Positions 24,458 to 33,210 of a stretch of 64,000 bases of DNA are shown one piece after another. Origin of the DNA: an uncultured Candidatus Saccharibacteria bacterium (GTDB lineage: Bacteria > Patescibacteriota > Saccharimonadia > Saccharimonadales > Saccharimonadaceae). The stretch's first letter is position 1, and every line of letters starts with the position of its first letter. The notes beneath the pieces are model-generated. The model was not told where the DNA came from and did no database searches. It worked only from the letters and a program-made list of their open reading frames with translations. Location: contig CAMPVQ010000003.1 of NCBI GenBank assembly GCA_946997535.1, positions 1 to 64,000 on the forward strand, in the 5' to 3' direction. The translations under genes were made by a program, and so were the position numbers.

Positions 24458-25807
24458 TTATTTATCAAAGGGTAAGCGAAATGTGAATTCCGTGCCCTGA
24501 CCGAGCTTTGAGCTAACCTTAATATGGGTGTTAATTTTAGCCGCCAGTCGCGCTACCACATATAGACCGAGCCCAGTGCCAGAATGTTGGCGCGTGTGGT
24601 AATCTTCGCTACGCCAGAAGCGTTCAAAAATATGCCCAAGGTCGGATTTGCTGATGCCAATGCCGGTGTCGCGTACGAAGAACTCCACATAATTATGCTG
24701 TTTGCAGTCGCGCGTGCCGATAGTAACGCTGCCTCGGTCGGTATACTTGATGGCATTAATGATGATGTTTTGCATAATTTCTTCAATCGCCATACGAGAA
24801 ACGCTAATGTTGCCATCATTTGCGCTACTATTAAGTATTAGCTTGACGCCTTTCTCACGTGCTTCTTTGCTGTATTTGCCATACAAACTATTCATGAAGG
24901 TCTTGATGTTAATTGTTTCATTGTTCATGTAGACGCCCCGCTCGGCGCGGCTGAGCGTACTGAGATCATTAACCATCTGTCCGAGGTACAATATCTGGTC
25001 GTGAGCAGCGTCTAGCGTAGTAGACAGCGTGGTGACGTCGCCGTGATGCGCCATGATAAATTGGAGGTTGGATAGCGCACCTTCGGCAATCGCTACTGGT
25101 GTACGGAGTTCATGGCTGACGACACTAATAAATTCGTCACGTTCGTCGTCAAGCGTCTTCTCTTTTGTGATGTCGCGCGCCATGATAATAAAGCCTGTTA
25201 GTGCGTTGCCGCCTTGATAGGTAGTATGTATTGGCAGAATGACAATATTGAGATTAATCTTTTGCCCATCTTTATAAGCAAAGCGTAAGTCGTTGCGGTC
25301 AATTGGGTGTGCTGAGCTGATGATTAGTTGGTTAAAATCTACTTCAGCACCGGAGTCGTCTACTAGTGAAAAAATATCATTAACTTGATGCCCCGTAGGA
25401 TTGCGGTTGGTGTCTAATAAATTAAGGGCAGCGGAATTACAGAGCTTGACTGTACCTTGTGGGTCAGCATAGATAATAAGGTATTTGATGTTGTTGATTA
25501 TTGAATGAAGTAGATCAAGCTGCGCTTGTTCGCGGTGGCGTGATTCGGCTAATCGCGTGTCGCGTCGTAGCGACTCGGAGTTAATTTGGTTGGCGTGGTG
25601 AATTGCCATTCCTGAGGCGACGGCGATAATTAAGGTGCAAGGTAACGACAAACAGGCAATCAGCAGTGCGGCATTAGTGCTAGTATCGCTAGATAATGTG
25701 TCTACGCCAAGTGTCCAAAGTTGAGCAGTGAGAGTGACGACGCTAATAAAAACAATCACCCAAAGCAGGTTGTATAATTTATGGGTTGCGCCACTGCGTC
25801 GCTTCAT
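24458..25807 (-). CDS. Membrane sensor histidine kinase with PAS domain
   Basis: A 449-residue two-component kinase. Two membrane helices (about 12-36 and 44-66) with almost no outside loop are followed by a coiled linker, a PAS domain (about 105-215), HisKA with the phospho-His in VSHELRTPVAIAEG, and HATPase (NIIINAIKYTDRGS; DTGIGISKSDLGHIFERFWR; GTGLGLYVVARLA). The short outside loop suggests that it senses a membrane or cytoplasmic cue. No response regulator is adjacent. An extended -10 (TGC then TAAAAT, 25819-25814) 6 nt from the ATG makes the mRNA leaderless. Confidence 0.93.
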   Translation of the reverse strand: MKRRSGATHKLYNLLWVIVFISVVTLTAQLWTLGVDTLSSDTSTNAALLIACLSLPCTLIIAVASGMAIHHANQINSESLRRDTRLAESRHREQAQLDLLHSIINNIKYLIIYADPQGTVKLCNSAALNLLDTNRNPTGHQVNDIFSLVDDSGAEVDFNQLIISSAHPIDRNDLRFAYKDGQKINLNIVILPIHTTYQGGNALTGFIIMARDITKEKTLDDERDEFISVVSHELRTPVAIAEGALSNLQFIMAHHGDVTTLSTTLDAAHDQILYLGQMVNDLSTLSRAERGVYMNNETINIKTFMNSLYGKYSKEAREKGVKLILNSSANDGNISVSRMAIEEIMQNIIINAIKYTDRGSVTIGTRDCKQHNYVEFFVRDTGIGISKSDLGHIFERFWRSEDYHTRQHSGTGLGLYVVARLAAKINTHIKVSSKLGQGTEFTFRLPFDK

Positions 25808-25828
25808 AATTATATTTTAGCACAAACA

Positions 25829-26338
25829 CTATAAATATGGCGTATATGCTTTGAGTGCGTCGCGACGACGTTTGGCTTGCGGGCAGATGCGCTCGAGATC
25901 AGCCCAAAAGGCGGCGCTATGATCCATGTGCTTGATGTGGTTGAGCTCGTGCAGCAGCACATAATCAGAGAGCTCGGTCGGCATCATCATGAGCATGAGA
26001 TTGAGCGAAATAGTGCCGTTGCTACTGCGGCTGCCCCAGCGAGTTTTGGCGTGATTGATGCGAATTTTTTTGACGTCGATTTTGAAGCCGAAGCGCAGTG
26101 CTAACTGGTAAAGCCGGTGTGGCAGATAAGCCTCGGCCTCTTGGCGAAGGGCGGCTGCTGCGCCACGTGAGAACATTGCTTTAACTTGATTGACCGTGGT
26201 TTTGCTATTGTAAGTTATAATAACCTGATTGTCAGTAACCTTGATATTGTCGCGTACGCCCAGGCGAAGGCAGAGCTTGTGCTTTCGCCCGATGGGCATG
26301 CCGTTTTCAAGCTTTGGCGTCATTGGAACTACTGCCAC
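25829..26338 (-). CDS. YgjP/SprT-like zinc metallopeptidase (M48-related DUF45)
   Basis: A 169-residue protein with the zinc motif HELNH (130-134) and a downstream His140 in HMDHSAAFW, together with the DUF45 pattern INHAKTRWGSRSSNGTISLN. Substrate unknown. The first 32 nt overlap the upstream kinase-like gene; the ATG at 26323 (MTPKLENG) is an alternative start that shortens the overlap. It is probably co-transcribed with that gene. Confidence 0.87.
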   Translation of the reverse strand: MAVVPMTPKLENGMPIGRKHKLCLRLGVRDNIKVTDNQVIITYNSKTTVNQVKAMFSRGAAAALRQEAEAYLPHRLYQLALRFGFKIDVKKIRINHAKTRWGSRSSNGTISLNLMLMMMPTELSDYVLLHELNHIKHMDHSAAFWADLERICPQAKRRRDALKAYTPYL

Positions 26339-26927
26339 GGCGTTGGTCGAGGAATGACCGGTTGGTCGCCATGATGTGCTTTAAGATATTGCGTGCTTGG
26401 GCGTTAAAATTATGCTTACCGCTAATCACCACCACGTGATTGTTGTCAACGGTTGGGGCTTGGTAATCTTTACTGAGGCGATCGAACAGTTCGGGCGTGA
26501 GGTCTTGGTTGTAAATTTCAACCGGGTTGCGGTCAGATTGGTAGTTCATTGCGCGGTGTTTGGCGGTTGGTAGGTCGGTTTGTACGACGACAAACAGCGT
26601 CTTGTAGCCAGCGCGACGGCAACGTTGACGTAGTAAATTGCGCTCCGCCATGGTGTTGTAGCCGCCGTCAATCACGAATGAGCGCCTTGTGCGGAAGAGC
26701 TGCTCAATAAGCAGGCCGTCAACTTGGCGAACGATGTCGTTTTCGTTCTCTTCGTAAGTATGGGTGGCGAACAGCATCCAGCGAATGCGGTCTTGGCTGG
26801 CGATAGCTAGACCGACTGCCCTGGCGAATTGCTCAGCAAAGAAAGACTTCCCTGCCCCTGGTAGTCCAACCATCACGATGGCAATTGGACTGTTAGAGCT
26901 TAGGTTTGACGTATCGCGTTCCCTCAT
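26307..26927 (-). CDS. P-loop ATP-binding kinase-like protein (AAA_33 / zeta-toxin fold)
   Basis: A 206-residue soluble protein with Walker A VGLPGAGKSFFAEQ, a switch segment ASQDRIRWMLF, FVIDGGYNTMAERNLLRQRC, and an Arg-containing lid region. These features fit the AAA_33 group of small nucleotide- or sugar-kinase-like enzymes, which also contains zeta toxins. The substrate is unknown and no epsilon-type antitoxin is adjacent. A TGTTAAAAT box lies 10 nt before the ATG, leaving a leader of only a few nucleotides. Confidence 0.78.
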   Translation of the reverse strand: MRERDTSNLSSNSPIAIVMVGLPGAGKSFFAEQFARAVGLAIASQDRIRWMLFATHTYEENENDIVRQVDGLLIEQLFRTRRSFVIDGGYNTMAERNLLRQRCRRAGYKTLFVVVQTDLPTAKHRAMNYQSDRNPVEIYNQDLTPELFDRLSKDYQAPTVDNNHVVVISGKHNFNAQARNILKHIMATNRSFLDQRRGSSSNDAKA

Positions 26928-26984
26928 AACTAATAATATTTTAACACATTAATAAAATCTCGCAAAAAATAAACCATACAAATA

Positions 26985-27000
26985 GGGCGCCGAAGCGCCC
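26985..27000 (-). terminator. Hairpin downstream of tRNA-Trp
   Basis: Arms GGGCGC (26985-26990) and GCGCCC (26995-27000). On the minus strand the loop is TTCG and the tail is TATTTG, consistent with a weak terminator of the tRNA-Trp transcript. The stretch 27001-27072 holds nothing else that I can recognise. Confidence 0.5.
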
Positions 27001-27072
27001 CTGAGTTGTTCTATACTAACAATCTTTGATTGCTGATTATCTAGCGCACAGGCAACAACAAAACTGCGCACT

Positions 27073-27148
27073 TGGCACGGGCGGAGGGACTTGAACCCCC
27101 GACACTAGGTTTTGGAGACCTATGCTCTACCAACTGAGCTACGCCCGT
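27073..27148 (-). tRNA. tRNA-Trp (anticodon CCA)
   Basis: On the minus strand a full cloverleaf is visible. The acceptor is ACGGGCG/CGCCCGT with discriminator G and an encoded CCA end; the D arm contains AGCTCAGTTGGTAGAGC. The anticodon loop is CTCCAAA, giving CCA, and the T arm contains GGTTCAAGTCC. The length with CCA is 76 nt. Confidence 0.96.
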
Positions 27149-27157
27149 ATGCTTTCT

Positions 27158-27185
27158 ATTATATAGAGATTATTTTTCGTGTCAA
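27158..27185 (-). promoter_or_regulatory. Promoter of tRNA-Trp
   Basis: On the minus strand TTGACA (27185-27180), a 16-bp spacer and TATAAT (27163-27158) end about 10 nt before the mature 5' end. Confidence 0.72.
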
Positions 27186-27265
27186 TTATGCGTTGCCATT
27201 CACGGGAATTTATAAAATTATACCTCTAATAAGTGTTGTTAAATTGTGTATTTGTCATTTAAGTA

Positions 27266-27294
27266 TTTACATCCAAAGTGCTTTTGTATATACT
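27266..27294 (+). promoter_or_regulatory. Promoter of the alpha-glucan operon
   Basis: TTTACA (27266-27271), 17 bp, TATACT (27289-27294). The leader of about 35 nt contains GAGGGGG, which lies unusually far (about 14 nt) from the ATG. Confidence 0.6.
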
Positions 27295-27335
27295 TAATAT
27301 AGATTAAGTAAGTTTGAGGGGGACGAAAAGAAATA

Positions 27336-28616
27336 ATGAAATTGTTGATGCTAGGCTGGGAACTTCCACCGCACAACAGCGGAGGCTTGGGCGTAGCTTG
27401 TTACCAGATGGCTAAGGCTCTCGCCGGCCAAGGTGTCGACATTAAGTTTGTTCTGCCATACAGGGCAGACCACCCGAAGGCTGAGCAGTTTATGCAAGTC
27501 ATTCCAGCGACGGAAGAGGCGCCAATGGTTGACGAGCACGGTGATTATGTTGCGATGGGCGCTTATTCTGGCAACTGCATTTGGTGCCACGGCTCACGCA
27601 CTTGCCGCCATGCTAAGGCCTACGGAAAGGGCTTTGTCGCTGCCACACATCAGTACGCTGACCGTTGCGAAGCGCTGGCAAAGCAGCACAAACTTGACGC
27701 CGATGTAATTCACGCGCACGATTGGCTGACAATGGAGGCTGGCGTCCGCGTCAAGGCTGTAACCGGTAAGCCACTCGTAGTGCATGTTCACGCCACGGAG
27801 TTTGACCGCGCCGGTGGTCATCGTGGCAACCCCCTAATTCATGATATCGAGTGTTATAGCTTGCAGATAGCTGACCGTATTTTTGCCGTTTCGCAGATTA
27901 CGAAGGATATCATTTGTCGTGAGTATGGTATTCCGGCTAGTAAGGTTGAGGTAATGCACAACGCCCTTGACCCGGCCGAGCTCTCGCGCACGACAGTAAT
28001 GAGCAACAATTACACTTATATTCGTAAGATGCAGGAGATGGGCTATACCACAGTAGTCAGCATTGGGCGTCTGACCGTTCAGAAGGGTCTAGCCTATCTG
28101 ATGCAGGCAGCAGCGTTGGCTATTAGTAAGAATCCGAAGTTACTATTTGTTATCAGCGGTAGTGGCGAACAGCGTGACCAGTTAATTGCAATGGCGGCCG
28201 ACCTAGGCATTTCTGACCGTGTGATATTTACTGGGTTTGTGCGTGGCGTGCAGTTCCGTGAGCTCTATGAGCTGGCGGATATGTTTGTGATGCCGTCGGT
28301 TAGTGAGCCGTTTGGCATTACGGCGCTCGAAGCGGCCTTTTATGACACCGCCCTGCTCTTGTCACGGACTTCGGGCGCAGGAGAGGTGTTACGAAGCATT
28401 ATGCGGTTTGATTACTGGGATACGCGTAAATTAGCTGACCAGATTGTGGGTATTTCGTTATCGGATGCTCTTAAGTCAGAATTAGTTGAGGGTGTGAAGC
28501 GTGAATACCTCAGTTATGACTGGGGTGACGTCGCCCGTCATATTACGAGCCAGTATGTTAAGTTAATTAAGGCCAAGCGGCCACGACGTAAAGGCAAGGA
28601 GGTGGAGTATGTCTAA
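27336..28616 (+). CDS. GT4/GT5-type glycosyltransferase (glycogen-synthase-like)
   Basis: A 426-residue GT-B enzyme. The start MLGWELPPHNSGGLGVACYQ matches the glycogen/starch synthase N-terminal domain; IHAHDWLTM follows; the C-terminal domain has IGRLTVQKGLAYL and PSVSEPFGITALEAA, the E-x7-E nucleotide-sugar site. A CXXC-like pair (NCIWCHGSRTCRHAK, about 79-93) is an unusual insertion. It probably elongates an alpha-glucan from a nucleotide sugar. First gene of a four-gene operon; the next gene overlaps it by 8 nt. Confidence 0.87.
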   Translation: MKLLMLGWELPPHNSGGLGVACYQMAKALAGQGVDIKFVLPYRADHPKAEQFMQVIPATEEAPMVDEHGDYVAMGAYSGNCIWCHGSRTCRHAKAYGKGFVAATHQYADRCEALAKQHKLDADVIHAHDWLTMEAGVRVKAVTGKPLVVHVHATEFDRAGGHRGNPLIHDIECYSLQIADRIFAVSQITKDIICREYGIPASKVEVMHNALDPAELSRTTVMSNNYTYIRKMQEMGYTTVVSIGRLTVQKGLAYLMQAAALAISKNPKLLFVISGSGEQRDQLIAMAADLGISDRVIFTGFVRGVQFRELYELADMFVMPSVSEPFGITALEAAFYDTALLLSRTSGAGEVLRSIMRFDYWDTRKLADQIVGISLSDALKSELVEGVKREYLSYDWGDVARHITSQYVKLIKAKRPRRKGKEVEYV

Positions 28617-29811
28617 GTCGATTCAGTTATATTTACATGTGCATCAGCCGTGGCGCGTGCGTGAGTACACAGCGTTTGATACGGGTAATAGCCATGATTA
28701 TTTTGGTAGCAATAATCCGCGGATTTTGCGAAAGATTGCAGCCAAGTCTTACTTGCCAACCAACGCCGTACTGAAGGATTTGCTTGACAAGTACCCCGAG
28801 TTTAAGCTTAGCATTTCAATTACTGGCACCTTTATTGAGCAGTGCGAACAATACGCGCCAGAGGTGTTGGATAGTTTTCGTAGTCTAGTAAAGACTGGTC
28901 GCGTTGAAATAGTTGGTGAGACATATTACCATTCACTAGCCTTTTTCTATAACCGCGCCGAATTTGACCGCCAAGTGGCACTCCACGCCAAGCGCGTCCA
29001 AGAATTATTTGGCGTGACGCCAACTGCCTTCCGCAATACTGAGTTAGCTTATAATAACGACCTTGGCAAATGGGCTGAAGTTCATGGTTATAAGGCTGTG
29101 TTAGCTGAAGGCTGGGATAAAATTCTTGGATGGCGTAGCCCAAATTACGTTTATCAGCCAGAGCACGCCACTAACATTCGTTTGCTCTTAAAGAATTATA
29201 AACTGAGTGATGATATTGCATTCCGCTTCTCCGACCAATCTTGGAAGGAATATCCGCTGACGGTTAACAAGTATATCAGCTGGCTCGATGCTGATAAAGA
29301 CTCGCCACTAGTCAACCTCTTCCTTGATTATGAGACATTCGGTGAGCATCAGTGGGCTGATACTGGCATTTTCGACTTCTTGCGCGAGCTGCCAAAGCAA
29401 TGGCTAGCGAAGCCAGACCACAAGTTTATGACTATTACAGAGGCGGCTGAGAGTGAAAAACCATCCGATACCCTAAGCGTGCCATACACGACCACCTGGG
29501 CTGATTCGGAGCGCGACCTTTCGGCTTGGCTTGGCAACCGTATGCAGCAGGAATGCCAACACTACGTTTATTCACTTGCGCCAGCGGTGATGGCGACGGG
29601 CGACATTAAGTTAATTGGTGATTGGCGCCGTTTGACCACCTCAGACCACGTCTATTATATGAGCACAAAATACTGGAAGGATGGCGACGTTCATGCCTAC
29701 TTCTCGCCATATAAGTCACCATACGACGCATTTTTGTATTACATGAATGCTCTGCGCGATATCCGATATCGCTTGGTCGAATATCAATCTGCTAATCAAG
29801 CTAGGAGATAA
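28609..29811 (+). CDS. GH57 family alpha-glucan hydrolase or transferase
   Basis: A 400-residue GH57 enzyme. The family motifs are in order: HVHQP (10-14), VGETYYH (about 102), FRNTELAYNN with the nucleophile Glu145, and LDYETFGEH with the acid/base Asp240. GH57 members are alpha-amylases, branching enzymes or 4-alpha-glucanotransferases; the sequence does not decide which. No signal peptide is present, so it acts in the cytoplasm. It overlaps the GT4 gene by 8 nt. Confidence 0.9.
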   Translation: MSKSIQLYLHVHQPWRVREYTAFDTGNSHDYFGSNNPRILRKIAAKSYLPTNAVLKDLLDKYPEFKLSISITGTFIEQCEQYAPEVLDSFRSLVKTGRVEIVGETYYHSLAFFYNRAEFDRQVALHAKRVQELFGVTPTAFRNTELAYNNDLGKWAEVHGYKAVLAEGWDKILGWRSPNYVYQPEHATNIRLLLKNYKLSDDIAFRFSDQSWKEYPLTVNKYISWLDADKDSPLVNLFLDYETFGEHQWADTGIFDFLRELPKQWLAKPDHKFMTITEAAESEKPSDTLSVPYTTTWADSERDLSAWLGNRMQQECQHYVYSLAPAVMATGDIKLIGDWRRLTTSDHVYYMSTKYWKDGDVHAYFSPYKSPYDAFLYYMNALRDIRYRLVEYQSANQARR

Positions 29812-29812
29812 T

Positions 29813-31507
29813 ATGTCAAATAAAAACCTCCTTCTTTCAAACGGCAGTCTGGCGGTTAATTTGAATGAGTCGGGTGCTGTTTATGAGCTTTACTTCCCGT
29901 TTGTGGGTGGTAATAATGCTTTAATGCGCAATGCCCTGCCGCATAAAGTCGGCTTATTTGCCGATGGCGCAATCCATTGGCTTGACGATGGCACGTGGAA
30001 TATTAAGTTGTCGTACTATCCAGGGCGACCAATTAGCCACGTGGTGGCGGATAATCCATGGCTAAATTTTCGGGTTGAGATTCAGGACTTTGTTGACTAT
30101 GACTTAAATGTTCTAGTGCGTAATTTTCATGTTATTAATACCGCTAATCGACCGCGCCACGCCAAGCTTTACCTCTATCAGTCATTCGTGCTCAGTCAGC
30201 ACGATGACGATACGGTTGAATACTTGCCGGCAGGCACGGTGCCGCAGTTGAAGTTGCCGGCAATTTGTCATTATGGGCAGTTAGCGGCTTACGCTGCAAC
30301 CGGATATGTTTACAACCAAAAGGATGCTGGCTGGTCGGGCTTTAGTGTGGGCCGATTTGGCAATGATGCTAGCGGCGAGAATTATATGGCTGGCACGTGG
30401 TACGATGCTGCGGATGGCGGCCTCTCGGGCAACCCAATTGAGCACGGACTAACCGATTCCATTATGGAGTTTAACCTTGATATTGCCCCACTAGCTTCGG
30501 CACGCGTTTGCTATCACTTAGCGGCGGGCGCAGACTATAATGCGGCTGTTACTGAACTTAGTAAGTTTGCACGTGAAGATATTGCGTCACGTCTTCGCAA
30601 CACCAACGACCACTGGGCGGAATGGATTAAGCCAGCGTTGGGCGCCTTGAATACGCGGCAACAGTCGGCACAATATCCAATTGATTTAGCGAAATATATT
30701 AATGATTTAGTGGCGCTAAAGGCGGCGACTGACAATCACGGTGCAGTGATTTCTGATTTGTTGCGCTATGAGTGTGAAAGCGGTGACCCATTGAAACCGC
30801 TCGCCCATCCTGCTGGTTCTAACCAACACTGTCAGGTGATGGCAGCGGCCTATGCGGCGCCTTGCTACGCCTACCTCGGTTACACGAAGGAGGTTTTGTC
30901 GCTATATAATTATTTGGCGCGCGTTCAAGCGGATAGTGTCTACTTTAACGATCGCTACCGCGCAGATGGTGCACCAATCGGTAACCGTCATGCCCTGGTA
31001 CAGAATGGTAAACCAGTGTCGCCGGTAGAGCTGGATGTAGTAGCGATGTTGATTTTGGGTTTCAACTTTGCTGTTCGTCAGGCGCTCCAGATGGGTGACA
31101 AGATGACAGAGTGGAAGTCGATTTACAAGAAGCTAATTGCCCCGCTTGCAACCAAGCTGGCTAATTCAGTGGATCACGACCGCTTGCGATTGCGCCCGTC
31201 GTACCGGAGTTGGGGCCGAGATAATGATTGTTCGCCAAGTGTGGAAGTTGATGCCATGGTGCAGCGAGCGTTGTACGCGCTGGCTGATTTGGCTGATGAG
31301 CAATTTAGGGATGACGCTGGCTCGATTAGTTACCGTATGGCGGCAGAGGCAATTAACGTGTCGCCTACCACTGACCGTTCAGGGCGTTCGCCGTTTACGC
31401 GTGCGTTAGATTTATCGCTTGAGGCTTTGGGACATTCGCCAATTGCTGAGTTAAGTAATTTTTTGGGAATTCGCGTCGAGGAGACTAATGAGATTTCGTC
31501 CAAGTAA
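29813..31507 (+). CDS. GH15-like glucoamylase family protein
   Basis: About 564 residues. The ATG at 29813 is chosen because AGGAG lies 5 nt before it and it sits 1 nt after the GH57 stop. An N-terminal beta-sandwich (to about 270; YELYFPFVGGNNALM, GTWNIKLSYYPGRP) precedes an all-helical part with GSNQHCQVMAAAYAAPCYAYLG and RLRLRPSYRSWGRDNDCSPS. This layout fits bacterial GH15 glucoamylase-type proteins. The catalytic acids could not be assigned with confidence, so it may be a non-hydrolytic relative. Cytoplasmic. Confidence 0.75.
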   Translation: MSNKNLLLSNGSLAVNLNESGAVYELYFPFVGGNNALMRNALPHKVGLFADGAIHWLDDGTWNIKLSYYPGRPISHVVADNPWLNFRVEIQDFVDYDLNVLVRNFHVINTANRPRHAKLYLYQSFVLSQHDDDTVEYLPAGTVPQLKLPAICHYGQLAAYAATGYVYNQKDAGWSGFSVGRFGNDASGENYMAGTWYDAADGGLSGNPIEHGLTDSIMEFNLDIAPLASARVCYHLAAGADYNAAVTELSKFAREDIASRLRNTNDHWAEWIKPALGALNTRQQSAQYPIDLAKYINDLVALKAATDNHGAVISDLLRYECESGDPLKPLAHPAGSNQHCQVMAAAYAAPCYAYLGYTKEVLSLYNYLARVQADSVYFNDRYRADGAPIGNRHALVQNGKPVSPVELDVVAMLILGFNFAVRQALQMGDKMTEWKSIYKKLIAPLATKLANSVDHDRLRLRPSYRSWGRDNDCSPSVEVDAMVQRALYALADLADEQFRDDAGSISYRMAAEAINVSPTTDRSGRSPFTRALDLSLEALGHSPIAELSNFLGIRVEETNEISSK

Positions 31508-32141
31508 ATATGACCGCCCCGCTTTTGGTAAAATGGCGTCGCAGTATGGGCTGGTGTATTATGGCACAGCAATCGCTGGGCGTGATGCCGACTATACTCC
31601 GGTGCGTGGTATTACTGCTTCGCCGGATCAAATTGACGAGAATTATACCACTGGCTACGCCGGTGGTCACCGTGTCCATTTATTGCAACGTTCGCACAAT
31701 TTGTACGGTGCTGGTGGTGATACGCGACGCACTTGGACTATTTGCCAAGCGGATATGAATCAGGCACTTATGCCACATATTTATTTACATAATCGCAATA
31801 ACGACCAAGGCTATGGTGTATTGCTGATTTCGTACTTGCCAATGTACGAGCTTGACCCAGCTAGCCTAAGTTGCCCGTTGGTTGACTCATTTGTAAAGCA
31901 ATTTGCGATTTACGTATTGCCGGAAGATATCGCACGCCTTGAGAAGGTGCTGACGGTGGACGTGCAAAATATGTTAGCGGCCTATTTTACAGATATCGAT
32001 GTTGAGTTTAACTTCAAAAAAGTCTATTTGTATTCTCTGGCCTACCCGACACATCTAGTTACGCTAGATAAGATGTTGCGTATTGGCGTGTGGCTGGCAA
32101 ATAAGATCGATTTTACAGATTGGCGGACGCCGACAGAATAA
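31488..32141 (+). CDS. Unknown protein of the alpha-glucan operon
   Basis: A 217-residue soluble protein, last in the operon, overlapping the GH15-like gene by 20 nt. It is not recognised. It contains a Gly/Tyr-rich stretch (MASQYGLVYYGTAIAGRDAD; TTGYAGGHRVHLLQRSHNLY), an ICQADMNQALMPHIYLHN segment and an alpha/beta C-terminal half. No catalytic signature is visible. The operon position suggests a role with glucan synthesis or breakdown. Confidence 0.65.
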   Translation: MRFRPSKYDRPAFGKMASQYGLVYYGTAIAGRDADYTPVRGITASPDQIDENYTTGYAGGHRVHLLQRSHNLYGAGGDTRRTWTICQADMNQALMPHIYLHNRNNDQGYGVLLISYLPMYELDPASLSCPLVDSFVKQFAIYVLPEDIARLEKVLTVDVQNMLAAYFTDIDVEFNFKKVYLYSLAYPTHLVTLDKMLRIGVWLANKIDFTDWRTPTE

Positions 32142-32169
32142 ATACCGCCCCATGAGGAGCGGTATTTTA
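32142..32169. terminator. Bidirectional terminator between the glucan operon and rpmG
   Basis: Arms ATACCGC (32142-32148) and GCGGTAT (32159-32165) are followed by TTTAG on the plus strand and by TTTATTC on the minus strand. Confidence 0.68.
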
Positions 32170-32174
32170 GAAGA

Positions 32175-32396
32175 CTAGTGCTTCTTTGGTTTGACTTCGT
32201 TGCGACCGAGGTTCTTCTTGGTTTCGGTGAAGACCTCATGCTGGCGAGTCCTTGGGTTGTACTTCTTAAGCGTCAATTTACCTTGGCTGCTGTTAGTGCG
32301 GTTCTGTGGGTTGACCGTTGTGTAAAGACGGGTCTTGCCATCTGGACTTACTAAGCCAATGAACTTGCGCTTTGACTTGCTATTACTCTTTGCCAT
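32175..32396 (-). CDS. rpmG: Ribosomal protein L33, zinc-free form
   Basis: A 73-residue protein whose centre (RLYTTVNPQNRTN, then KLTLKKYNPRTRQHEVFTETK) matches bacterial L33. The two CXXC pairs of zinc-type L33 are missing. A basic extension is present at each end. L33 is a small component of the large subunit near the E site. A TGGTAAAAT box lies 9 nt from the ATG, so the leader is at most a few nucleotides. Confidence 0.88.
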   Translation of the reverse strand: MAKSNSKSKRKFIGLVSPDGKTRLYTTVNPQNRTNSSQGKLTLKKYNPRTRQHEVFTETKKNLGRNEVKPKKH

Positions 32397-32440
32397 ATCA
32401 AATATATTTTACCACAAAATATCTATAATCACAAATAAAA

Positions 32441-32461
32441 GAGAGGCACTTAGTGCCTCTC
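32441..32461 (-). terminator. Terminator of the 32481-33065 gene
   Basis: Arms GAGAGGCAC (32441-32449) and GTGCCTCTC (32453-32461); on the minus strand TTTTATTT follows. Confidence 0.78.
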
Positions 32462-32480
32462 GGGTGGTAATCATTTTACC

Positions 32481-33065
32481 TTAATTTGTTGAGAAGAATG
32501 GATGACATCTTTTATGGTTATGCAGGTAAAGCCTATTGTCACTGATACTAGCCCTAGCTGTATCGCGATTGATGTAAGTCCATGCCGCATTGCGGTATGA
32601 TTTGGTTAGTAAATAGTGGCTTCGTTTACCTCTAAAGATATCCAATATGCGTTGGCAGATGTCGATTAGTTGGTCGAGTCTACTATTACGCCAGAGGCGC
32701 GTGGTACTTGGCGTTAATTTCGCCCAATACACATCAGTAGCATGTTGAATTTTATCAACTAGCCTTTCAAATAACCGCTTAGCGGCTAATGCCATGGCAT
32801 GTAATTCGCTATATTCAGCAAGAGACGGCACATTTGCGCCGCTCGGGTTAAACCTAGAGTCCAGCGTCACGCTCATTTCGTGCCAGGTGTCGACAACGGG
32901 TACTAAGGCAGAATAAACTTCGTCCTTTGGACTATCGTTTCTGCGCATAATGCCGCTGATAATGTTGTCGTAATATCTGATATCTCCAGATAATCTAAAG
33001 ATAGTGCGGATATCAGGCGACAATTCCTGCAACAACGGTTCATCTTCCACTACTAGTGTTACCAT
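32481..33065 (-). CDS. Unknown protein, tandem paralog A
   Basis: A 194-residue soluble, mostly helical protein of unknown family. It is homologous to the next gene upstream (33211-33792): both have an FNP(S/E)...VPS/IPS turn, a long helical pair, a STxR...RNS.L..L.D motif and a polar C-terminus. GAGAGGAT before the ATG fixes the start. Promoter TTGACA (33143-33138), 17 bp, TACAAT (33120-33115). It has its own terminator, so each paralog is a separate transcription unit. Confidence 0.68.
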   Translation of the reverse strand: MVTLVVEDEPLLQELSPDIRTIFRLSGDIRYYDNIISGIMRRNDSPKDEVYSALVPVVDTWHEMSVTLDSRFNPSGANVPSLAEYSELHAMALAAKRLFERLVDKIQHATDVYWAKLTPSTTRLWRNSRLDQLIDICQRILDIFRGKRSHYLLTKSYRNAAWTYINRDTARASISDNRLYLHNHKRCHPFFSTN

Positions 33066-33163
33066 ATCTATATCCTCTCATGTAATGTACACTCGGTATT
33101 CGCCAAGTTTTTGTATTGTATCATGTTATTGCTAATTTGTCAATCAGTACACATCAAAGAAAG

Positions 33164-33185
33164 AGGGGCGACTAGTGTCGCCCCT
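33164..33185 (-). terminator. Terminator of the 33211-33792 gene
   Basis: Arms AGGGGCGAC (33164-33172) and GTCGCCCCT (33177-33185); CTTTCTTT follows on the minus strand. Confidence 0.78.
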
Positions 33186-33210
33186 GGGTGGGATGTTGAT
33201 ATGGTAAGAC

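Noticed and set aside
26307..26927. Zeta-type toxin of a toxin-antitoxin system
   Set aside because: The P-loop kinase fold is shared with many housekeeping enzymes and no epsilon-like antitoxin gene is adjacent.
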